DNA of 33,934 bases from NCBI GenBank assembly GCA_947451925.1, contig CANGAW010000034.1:1-33934 (forward strand), written 5' to 3'. The notes below the pieces were generated by a model. The model ran no database searches and was not told the DNA's origin. It was given only the letters and a program-made list of their open reading frames with translations. The position numbers were made by a program, and so were the translations under genes. The stretch is from Burkholderiales bacterium. Lineage in GTDB: Bacteria > Pseudomonadota > Gammaproteobacteria > Burkholderiales > Burkholderiaceae_D. Shown piece after piece: positions 10,401 through 20,190 of the stretch. Every line of letters starts with the position of its first letter. Position 1 is the stretch's first letter.

Positions 10401-10965
10401 CCTTGATGCGCAAAATGCCGACCTGATGGAAGCGATTACGACGCTGGAAGATGCGATCCATAAAATCGACAAAGAAACCCGCGATCTGTTGCAAGACACC
10501 TTCGATAAAGTGAATCAGCATTTCGGCGAACTGTTCCCGATTTTGTTTGGCGGCGGGAACGCCAAGCTGGTGATGACGGGCGAAGAGATTCTGGATTCGG
10601 GCGTACAGGTGATGGCACAGCCGCCGGGCAAGAAAAACGCGACCATTCATTTGCTCTCGGGCGGGGAAAAAGCATTAACAGCAACGGCCCTGGTGTTTTC
10701 GATGTTCCAGTTGAATCCGGCGCCGTTTTGTCTGCTCGACGAAGTCGATGCGCCGCTGGACGACGCCAACACCGAGCGTTTCTGCAATATGGTCAAGCGG
10801 ATGTCAGCGCATACGCAGTTTCTGTTCATTTCGCATAACAAGATTGCGATGGAAATGGCGCAGCAGCTGATCGGTGTCACGATGCAGGAACAGGGTGTGT
10901 CCCGCATCGTTGCCGTGGATATGGAGTCGGCCGCCACACTGACGGCCGAGGTGCAGACAGCTTAA
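7438..10965 (+). CDS. smc: Chromosome segregation protein SMC
   Basis: The 1175-residue condensin ATPase organises and helps segregate the chromosome, normally with ScpA and ScpB, which are not in this window. The N-terminal head has Walker A GPNGCGKSN (31-39) and the RGESMQDVIFNGT stretch. Two long glutamine/glutamate-rich coiled-coil arms (about 170-505 and 660-1010) flank a hinge near 510-650. The C-terminal head carries the ABC signature LLSGGEKALTA (near 1071) and Walker B FCLLDEVDAPLDDAN (near 1097), ending with the SHNK switch. The start is a GTG at 7438; an in-frame TGA four codons upstream excludes longer versions, and GAAAAG lies about 9 bases before it. The gene is full length for the family. 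Confidence 0.97.
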   Translation: MRLTSLKLSGFKSFVDPTNFQVPGQLVGVVGPNGCGKSNIIDAVRWVLGESKASELRGESMQDVIFNGTTHRKPAGRSSVELTFDNSDGKASGQWSTYAEIAVKRTLTRDGTSTYYINNQAVRRRDIQDIFLGTGLGPRAYAIIGQGMISRIIEARPEELRIFLEEAAGVSKYKERRRETENRLQNTRENLTRVDDILRELNANLEKLQGQAEIAQKFHTLQGDQEEKQKLLWLLRKNEARAEQEKYFREIEQSQTSLEEQNAKLRHIETELEHQRQNHYAAGDRMHAAQGALYQTNSEIGSLEAQIKFVIESRSRLQAQLNSLTVQREQWQRQSGQFQDELAQAEITLEEQAMQVAEAQQIVQHKQEALPELESGWRAAQLASTESRSRIMQAQQKIELESAHQRNASNILANLSLRRERLVQEQGGLSLPDTALLSNLNMQLEEKQMQLEEASNHLDAARERQPLHEQERRDAQTQSNDESARHAQFEARLAALKQLQENVQTEGKVAPWLNKHELGGLPRLWQKLHIEPGWETALESVLRERTGALEVSNLDWAKAFFSDAPPAKLSLFSANGTAASAEPAPAGMTTLLSLLQLNDPGLRALMQDWLHNVYVADDAASAFADRAKLPAGACLVTKQGHVVGKLSVRFYAADSEQDGMLARQQEIDNLGRQVRAQQMLADEARQRSVRADSALTQATQRLQELTQQVSQLTQAVHSLQIEIVKLSEVQERFSQRSTQIASDLAEITAQQAEQQQIKAESEAAFEQLDAELANMQEQHEEGQTIYLEKEQTLNRAREQLRELERAAQQAEFAQKSHANRIEELKRSIATALEQSAQLFSSMEQGQLELETLDDQTAQAGLQSLLEKRSDQETALANARHELDQLTQQMRMQDEAKLAADRSLQPMRDRIVELQLKEQAARLNQEQYAQQLAEAQADEAALAEKLSDDMRASWLQAEVTRLTNAIASLGAVNLAALDELVQASERKNFLDAQNADLMEAITTLEDAIHKIDKETRDLLQDTFDKVNQHFGELFPILFGGGNAKLVMTGEEILDSGVQVMAQPPGKKNATIHLLSGGEKALTATALVFSMFQLNPAPFCLLDEVDAPLDDANTERFCNMVKRMSAHTQFLFISHNKIAMEMAQQLIGVTMQEQGVSRIVAVDMESAATLTAEVQTA

Positions 10966-10967
10966 GG

Positions 10968-11183
10968 CTAATGCCAGTTAACTTCAGCGCGGGCAATGGC
11001 CGCACGTTTTTGGTAATAGGCTTCGTTTTCTTCTGCTTCGCGAACCCGTTCATGTTCGACTGCAGCGCAGATCAGATAATGTTCTTCGATGCGCTTGAAC
11101 CACCAGAGACGCAGGCGCTGCAGCAGCGGTTTGGCTGGTAGTAAGTCCAGTGATTGCAGTTTGAGATTGCTTGGGTTGGCCAC
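10968..11183 (-). CDS. Small hypothetical protein (71 aa) with ANR/FNR-type upstream site
   Basis: I do not recognise this protein. Evidence that it is real: the GTG start at 11181-11183 is preceded at six bases by a strong Shine-Dalgarno GGAGG (11191-11195), and a plausible -10 and ANR/FNR-type site lie just upstream. The sequence is compact and helix-like: an N-terminal segment with LLPAKPLLQRLRLWWFKRI, then an alternating charged stretch VEHERVREAEENEAYYQKR, ending in VNWH. It has no signal peptide or clear membrane segment; the tryptophan/arginine patch could bind membrane or nucleic acid, which is speculation. Its stop codon is 2 bases from the smc stop, in the opposite direction, so the two genes are convergent. 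It is divergent from zipA. Confidence 0.7.
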   Translation of the reverse strand: MANPSNLKLQSLDLLPAKPLLQRLRLWWFKRIEEHYLICAAVEHERVREAEENEAYYQKRAAIARAEVNWH

Positions 11184-11220
11184 GTGGAGTCCTCCGCTGA
11201 ACTGTCGTTATTGATTTGTT

Positions 11221-11261
11221 ATCTTAAAGTGAAGAAGTCCGTGGTCATTGATTTGCGTCAA
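11221..11261 (-). promoter_or_regulatory. Candidate ANR/FNR-activated promoter for the 71-aa gene
   Basis: The minus strand reads TTGAC-GCAA-ATCAA (11261 to 11248), a match to the ANR/FNR dyad TTGAY-N4-ATCAA. On the same strand TAAGAT (11226-11221) stands where a -10 box would be if the dyad were centred near -41.5, the class II activator position. The start point would then fall near 11214, giving a leader of about 30 bases before the GTG. No comparable -10 exists at that spacing toward zipA. Confidence 0.5.
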
Positions 11262-11349
11262 CGCGGTGATGTGCGTGGCCTGACGGACCTTGCAGCAAAG
11301 CGTTTTAATTTGAATATTTTCTCTACGTATTTTTTCTTGAGGTCCTTGC

Positions 11350-15409
<4,060 letters not shown>

Positions 15410-15413
15410 GATC

Positions 15414-15953
15414 ATGACTATCCGAGAAATTTTGAAAATGGGGGACCCGCGGCTGCTGCAGCAAGCTTTGCCGGTGTCCGCTGCCGACTTGGGCACCCCT
15501 GCGCTGGAAGCACTGATTGCCGACATGTTCGAGACCATGCATGCGGCTGACGGCGCCGGCCTTGCCGCACCGCAGATTGGCGTCAATTTGCAGCTGGTAA
15601 TTTTCGGCTTTCGGCAAAGTCCGCGTTACCCGGATGCGCCGCCCGTGCCAGAGACGGTATTGTTAAACCCGCAGCTCACCCCACTGTCAGACAAAATGGA
15701 AGACGGCTGGGAAGGCTGCCTGTCAGTGCCGGGCTTGCGCGGCGTGGTGCCGCGTTATACCCGGTTGCACTACCGTGGCATTGATCAGTTTGGAGTAACG
15801 ATTGACCGTGAAGTGGATGGCTTTCATGCCCGCGTTGTGCAACATGAATGCGACCATTTGATTGGCGTGCTGTATCCGAGCCGGATTCGGGATTTCTCGC
15901 AATTTGGTTATACCGAGGTGTTGTTTCCGGGCCTCGATGTGGTGGATGATTAA
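15414..15953 (+). CDS. def: Peptide deformylase
   Basis: The 179-residue metalloenzyme removes the N-formyl group from new proteins. All three active-site motifs are present: [10 protein letters not shown] (47-56), EGCLSVPG with metal ligand C102, and QHECDHLIG with H144, E145 and H148. The open frame extends upstream into galU, but the ATG at 15414, four bases after the galU stop, gives the conserved N-terminus [15 protein letters not shown]. There is no fmt gene beside it, so this may be a second deformylase, with another def-fmt pair elsewhere; that is inference. It is convergent with the histidine kinase gene. Confidence 0.96.
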   Translation: MTIREILKMGDPRLLQQALPVSAADLGTPALEALIADMFETMHAADGAGLAAPQIGVNLQLVIFGFRQSPRYPDAPPVPETVLLNPQLTPLSDKMEDGWEGCLSVPGLRGVVPRYTRLHYRGIDQFGVTIDREVDGFHARVVQHECDHLIGVLYPSRIRDFSQFGYTEVLFPGLDVVDD

Positions 15954-16004
15954 TCGGCTATTCGGCGGGCATCCTAACGCAGGACTAATATCAGTCAGTT
16001 AAAT

Positions 16005-16029
16005 AAAGACGCCGAGATCCAGCGTCTTT
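16005..16029. repeat. Collapsed REP-like remnant / hairpin between convergent genes
   Basis: AAAGACGC (16005-16012) pairs with GCGTCTTT (16022-16029) around CGAGATCCA. The arms and the ATCCA are the outermost bases of the REP-like family with the interior missing, so it looks like a deletion derivative. It sits in the gap where def (plus) meets the histidine kinase gene (minus) and may act as a bidirectional terminator. Confidence 0.65.
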
Positions 16030-16050
16030 CCTCGTAAAACAAACGACCTG

Positions 16051-17457
16051 TCAGGCCGCCCGCTTCAAGGGCGCGGTAAATTCCACCGTCACCACATTGG
16101 CTTCATCAATATCAAAACTGAGTTTGCCACTATTGGCCAGCGCAATTTCGCGGCACAGTGAGAGTCCGAGTCCGGTGCCATCGACTTCCCGGTTGTGCGA
16201 GCTGTCGACCCGATAAAAGCGTTCGAATACCTGTGCTTTTGCTGCGCTTGAAATGGGCAGCGAAGGGTTGGAAAAACTGAGTTTTAATTGACCGTCCTGT
16301 GCAGACAAGACGATATGAATCCAGCCATTTGGCAGGTTATATTTGAGCGCATTGGTCAGAAGATTATTGAGTAGTTGTTGAAACAGATTTTTATCGGTAT
16401 CGAATAAAATTTTCTTTTCAATTTTGCTGGTAATGCGCAATTGCGACTCGAACATTTTCGCGTCACTGGCCAACTCGTCCAGTGAGTCACTGACATTGAG
16501 GCTTTCCAGATCCAGCTGCAAACGTCCGGCATCAGCCTGCGACAGCAATAATAATTTTTGGGTAATCGAAGTCAGCCTTTGTATTTCATCCGCCACCAAT
16601 GTCAGCTGCATCTGCATGCGCGAGCCGGGCTCGGATTCATAAATCACGCGCTCGACATGGCCTTGAATAATGGTCAGGGGTGTACGCAGTTCATGGGCAG
16701 CGTCACTGGAAAATCGCGATGCTTGTAAAAAGTTTTTCTCCAGTTTTGCCAGCATATTGTTGAAGACATCAATAAACTCGACAAATTCCCGGTCTTCGCT
16801 TTCGGAGGAAACCCGGCTACTGAGGTCGCGCGAATCCAGATTTTGTAGTGCGACTTGTATCTTGCGGGTTGGCGCCAGCATTTTCGTGGTCATCAGCCAG
16901 GAAATCAAAATACCAATCAACAGCACAATCGGTGCAACGATCTTGATGGTCTGCTGGCGGATCGCTAACAGTTCATCGTAAATTCTGTCGATGGCAATTT
17001 TGTTGACGGCAGAGACGATGGTGCGTGTGGGGGTAATGACTTCTGTCATTTCCCAAGTCATACCTTTGGATAGTACTGTCGCCTGTTGAATCTGCGAAGC
17101 AGATTGCCCAGATTTTCGGCGCGCAATCACTTCGCCGGGGAGATAATCTTCAGGAAATTTTTTTTTGGCGGTAGTGGCAGAACTGGCCTCATGCTCGCTA
17201 ACGAACATCAGCACATCATCGGATTTGGCAATCCGGACGGTATCAAGAAACTCAGATTTCAACGCTGTCGGGCTGGAATTTTTTTCGTCTGCACTTAACC
17301 ATTTCTGATGAATGGACAGCAGATTTTTTTCGTAAATATTGCGAATTTCAAGATGGGAAAAAAAAGCGGCCAGCAAATAATTAACAAAGTACATCGCGAT
17401 AATGTAAGCGACGAAAGTAATAAATGTCCGCAGGCGAAATGAACGGCGATTTTTCAT
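16051..17457 (-). CDS. Two-component sensor histidine kinase (heavy-metal-sensor-like)
   Basis: The 468-residue inner-membrane kinase has TM1 at about 13-33, a periplasmic sensor region (about 34-170), TM2 at about 171-190, a HAMP linker (about 191-244), HisKA with phospho-accepting H255 in SSDAAHELRTPLT, and HATPase. The N box is NNLLTNALKYN (364-374) and the G2 box DGTGLGLSL is at 426-434. The usual DxGxG (G1) box is replaced by SNPSLPIS (396-403) before VFERFYRVD; a similar NPG form occurs in the CusS/heavy-metal kinases, so family placement is toward these, but no metal-resistance genes adjoin. It overlaps the response regulator stop by one base. The coding region is visibly AT-richer than its neighbours. 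Confidence 0.92.
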   Translation of the reverse strand: MKNRRSFRLRTFITFVAYIIAMYFVNYLLAAFFSHLEIRNIYEKNLLSIHQKWLSADEKNSSPTALKSEFLDTVRIAKSDDVLMFVSEHEASSATTAKKKFPEDYLPGEVIARRKSGQSASQIQQATVLSKGMTWEMTEVITPTRTIVSAVNKIAIDRIYDELLAIRQQTIKIVAPIVLLIGILISWLMTTKMLAPTRKIQVALQNLDSRDLSSRVSSESEDREFVEFIDVFNNMLAKLEKNFLQASRFSSDAAHELRTPLTIIQGHVERVIYESEPGSRMQMQLTLVADEIQRLTSITQKLLLLSQADAGRLQLDLESLNVSDSLDELASDAKMFESQLRITSKIEKKILFDTDKNLFQQLLNNLLTNALKYNLPNGWIHIVLSAQDGQLKLSFSNPSLPISSAAKAQVFERFYRVDSSHNREVDGTGLGLSLCREIALANSGKLSFDIDEANVVTVEFTAPLKRAA

Positions 17458-18146
17458 CAGGCAGAAATTTTATTGAAACGGTAACCAATGCCACGAACGG
17501 ATTCGACCGGTAATTCAATTTGATTTTCTGCGCGCGGGTGACTGAGTTTTTTGCGGATTCTTTGCACGCAGACATCGACCACATTAGTTTTGGGATCGAA
17601 GTCATAACCCCATACATGCTTCAAGATTTGGGTGCGAGAAAAAATATGATCAGGTGAGCGCATCAGATATTCCATGAGTGTGAATTCACGCTGACTGAGT
17701 GTGGCCTGATAGCCGGCCCAACTGGCCTCTCTGGTTAAACGATTCAGCACAAAACCGTTTTCCCGAATGATGGTTTGCACCTGACCGATTCTGCGGGCAA
17801 TCAATAAACGAATCCGCGCCACCAGCTCTTCGACAAAAAAAGGCTTGGGCAGATAATCGTCTGCGCCTGCATTAAATCCATCCAGCCTGTCTTGCAGGTC
17901 ACTTTTTGCGGTCAGGATAATGACGGGCGTGGTCTGGTTCGCCTGCCGGATTTTCTTCAGTACGCTCATGCCATCGATACCCGGCAACATGACATCCAGC
18001 ACGATCGCATCGTATTCAGTGGCCAGTGCCAGTTCGAGTCCGGTAATGCCGTCATGTACATGCCGGGTCGTAAATCCGGCGATGTCAAAACCGGCAACAA
18101 TGAAATCGGCAATTTTGATTTCATCTTCGACAAGCAAAATATTCAT
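17457..18146 (-). CDS. OmpR/PhoB-family response regulator
   Basis: The 229-residue protein has a receiver domain (1-115) and a winged-helix DNA-binding domain (about 128-226). Receiver residues are all present: acidic pocket E7-D8-E9, phosphorylated D51 in IVLDVMLPG, T79 and K101 in DYLPKPF. The effector part contains LSQREFTLMEYLMRSPDHIFSR and a C-terminal SVRGIGYRF, typical of the CusR/CopR branch of OmpR regulators. It is cotranscribed with the kinase downstream (one-base TGATG overlap), with the regulator first. The inducing signal and targets cannot be read from sequence; a dyad at 18210-18219 upstream could be an operator. Confidence 0.94.
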   Translation of the reverse strand: MNILLVEDEIKIADFIVAGFDIAGFTTRHVHDGITGLELALATEYDAIVLDVMLPGIDGMSVLKKIRQANQTTPVIILTAKSDLQDRLDGFNAGADDYLPKPFFVEELVARIRLLIARRIGQVQTIIRENGFVLNRLTREASWAGYQATLSQREFTLMEYLMRSPDHIFSRTQILKHVWGYDFDPKTNVVDVCVQRIRKKLSHPRAENQIELPVESVRGIGYRFNKISA

Positions 18147-18183
18147 GGGCAGTTCGGACGGGTGATTTTTAGATTGATATTAT

Positions 18184-18219
18184 TTGACATATTCGTGATG
18201 CTATTTATTACGGTTCCGT
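18184..18219 (+). promoter_or_regulatory. Candidate promoter and dyad in the divergent response regulator/motB gap
   Basis: A perfect -35 TTGACA (18184-18189) is followed after 16 bases by TATTAC (18206-18211), a 4/6 -10 match, pointing toward the motB-like gene. The dyad ACGG-TT-CCGT (18210-18219) overlaps the -10 end, where a bound regulator could control it. Function is inferred only from position. Confidence 0.35.
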
Positions 18220-18334
18220 CATAAACCTGCTGCGGATGACTGTGCTTGACTTTTATACACTACATTCGAAAATTTTTATTTCATTCAAATAAAGAATCGT
18301 AAAAGAAATCATTGATCCATCAGTTAATTCTGAA

Positions 18335-19279
18335 TTGGAAGAGCCCGCAGCAGAAGCGAAAGCACCGATCATCTTCAAAAATGTGGTGGAAGAAGGGCAT
18401 GCCGGAGCGCACGGCGGGGCATGGAAAATTGCACTTGCTGACATGATGACGGCAATGATGGCGTTCTTTCTGTTGATGTGGTTGTTGGGTGCCACACCGG
18501 AAGATCAGCGGGCAGGGATTGCCGAGTATTTTCAACCGTCACCGGAGACCGTTTCCCACGAGGGCGAGACGGCAGGCTCCAACGGTATGTTTGGCGGCAA
18601 ATCCATAATCGATCCGGAATCCGTGCCAGGGCCACCCAGCCAGACCGCGTTAATGGAACAGATCACACCACGTTCGGAAGCCGGGCCGGCCGAAGATCAG
18701 GGTTCGTCCAAGCTAGATAAATCCAAAGAAATCCGGGATCCGAAAAATCTCACCGAAGAACAAAAACGGGAGATTGCTGCCGAGGCAGAAAAAGAAAAAG
18801 TCGATAAGCTGGAAAAAATATTGGAAAAAAATCTGTCTGAAAATTCCCAGACCAGCGAGTTGAAAAGTCAGGTGAAATTTGTCCGCGAAAAAGAAGGTCT
18901 GCGGATTGAAATCATCGACAAGGCGGATTTTTCCATGTTCGGCAGCGGCAATGCGGCGATGGACCCGAAAGCGCAGGCACTGGTGCGCGAGGTTTCGAAA
19001 TCACTCGCCAATCTGCCCAACAAACTTGCGGTCAAAGGTCATACCGACAGTGTGCCTTTTCCAGAGGGCAGCGATCGCACTAACTGGTCTTTGTCGATTG
19101 AAAGAGCCGAGGCCACGCGGCGGGCGATGGAGCAGGGCGGCATGAAGGCCGGACGCTTTGCTCGTATTGAAGGAGTGGCTGCCAGCGCACCCTATAATGC
19201 CAGCGATCCGGCAGACCCGCGCAACCGGCGCATCAGTATTACGGTGTTTTATCAGGATCAGCCTGCGTTAAAAGAATAG
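18335..19279 (+). CDS. motB: MotB-like flagellar stator / OmpA-domain protein, start uncertain
   Basis: The protein is about 314 residues. A single transmembrane helix with the MotB signature GGAWKIALADMMTAMMAFFLLMW carries the conserved aspartate (ALAD) that conducts ions in the stator. A charged, coiled-coil-like linker follows, then a C-terminal OmpA-like peptidoglycan-binding domain (VKGHTDSVPF, NWSLSIERAEATRRAM, DPADPRNRRISI). No motA is adjacent, so the partner must be elsewhere or this is a MotB paralogue. The listed start is TTG at 18335 without a Shine-Dalgarno; the frame stays open upstream to the TAA at 18290 with plausible coding sequence but no ATG, GTG or TTG there. The family call is firm; the flagellar role is inferred. 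Confidence 0.85.
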   Translation: MEEPAAEAKAPIIFKNVVEEGHAGAHGGAWKIALADMMTAMMAFFLLMWLLGATPEDQRAGIAEYFQPSPETVSHEGETAGSNGMFGGKSIIDPESVPGPPSQTALMEQITPRSEAGPAEDQGSSKLDKSKEIRDPKNLTEEQKREIAAEAEKEKVDKLEKILEKNLSENSQTSELKSQVKFVREKEGLRIEIIDKADFSMFGSGNAAMDPKAQALVREVSKSLANLPNKLAVKGHTDSVPFPEGSDRTNWSLSIERAEATRRAMEQGGMKAGRFARIEGVAASAPYNASDPADPRNRRISITVFYQDQPALKE

Positions 19280-19284
19280 CAGCC

Positions 19285-19303
19285 GGGTCATGGGTTTTGA
19301 CCC
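19285..19303. terminator. Stem-loop between convergent motB-like and hydrolase genes
   Basis: GGGTCA (19285-19290) pairs with TGACCC (19298-19303) around a 7-base loop, overlapping the last codons of the minus-strand hydrolase. The downstream T content is modest on either strand, so a bidirectional terminator is only possible. Confidence 0.35.
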
Positions 19304-20163
19304 TGTTTGCGTTCGTAAATCAACTTCCAGTTTTCTGCCCAGCAACACACGTGCGCGTAGGCCGGCATGATGATCAGCCGTGATTTCTGCGCGGGAGGAA
19401 ATCTGGCGAGATAGCTTTGCGCATTCAGTGGCGGCATGATGCTGTCTGCGCCACCAACATAATGCGTTTGCGCGATACCAGTTAACTGACTGGAAAAGTC
19501 AGACGGATTAAGCGAGCCCGTTAAGGGCATCAGCTGATGATGACGCGTCCACTGCGCAGTATCGAGATTGCCAGCGACCGTGATGACGGCTTCAACATCA
19601 TGACGTTGAGCGGCAACCAGCAAGGCCACTGCAGCGCCACCCGAATAGCCAATCAGCCTGACCTGCTTTGCCTGATAACGCGTTTTAAGCGCATCAACGG
19701 CGGTACTACTGGCACGGATTACATCTGGCGAAAAACGATGCGTGGTCCAGTTTGACTCACTACAATTTCTGGCCGTCTCTGCCTGCAGATACTGGCAGGG
19801 CCGGCCCAGATAAGCCACCGCAGGGCTGCTGTCCTGCACCGCCAGCCTGAGAGCAACCGGGTTGATGGGACTGGGGTCGTCAGAGGGCGTCTGACTATTG
19901 AGCCAGGCGTGACCATCACCTTCCAGATACACCTGCAGCGTGTCGGCGACCTGATCACTACGGTTAGTCGCAAGCGGTTTGGCAAAAGCCTGCAGATCGA
20001 AGGCTTCGGTCTTGATCAACACCGATTGCCAGCCATGCTGCGCGGCTATTTGCTGCGCCTGTGCGATGCGCTCCGTCACACTTAACACGCTGAAGCTGGA
20101 GCAGGCGTTTAACAACAAACCTATGCCAGTCAGACATAAAATATTTTTCAGGCTTGCTGTCAC
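19288..20163 (-). CDS. Lipoprotein with alpha/beta-hydrolase fold
   Basis: This is a 291-residue exported lipoprotein. Residues 1-20 form a signal peptide ending in the lipobox LLNAC, with C21 as the lipidation site. The mature part has YLEGDGHAW (79-87), the nucleophile elbow GYSGG with S174, and candidates D240 (GGADSIMPP) and H271 (YAHVCCW) for a Ser-Asp-His triad. It is therefore probably an envelope-anchored esterase, lipase or peptidase; the substrate is unknown. The start is a GTG at 20161-20163 without obvious Shine-Dalgarno. It follows the autotransporter by 27 bases on the same strand and may be expressed with it. It converges with the motB-like gene. Confidence 0.82.
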   Translation of the reverse strand: MTASLKNILCLTGIGLLLNACSSFSVLSVTERIAQAQQIAAQHGWQSVLIKTEAFDLQAFAKPLATNRSDQVADTLQVYLEGDGHAWLNSQTPSDDPSPINPVALRLAVQDSSPAVAYLGRPCQYLQAETARNCSESNWTTHRFSPDVIRASSTAVDALKTRYQAKQVRLIGYSGGAAVALLVAAQRHDVEAVITVAGNLDTAQWTRHHQLMPLTGSLNPSDFSSQLTGIAQTHYVGGADSIMPPLNAQSYLARFPPAQKSRLIIMPAYAHVCCWAENWKLIYERKQGQNP

Positions 20164-20190
20164 GGTGTTTTTGCGATGGTGAAGGCGGTA

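Noticed and set aside
18246..18280. A second promoter toward motB (TTGACT)
   Set aside because: No acceptable -10 box lies 15-19 bases downstream.
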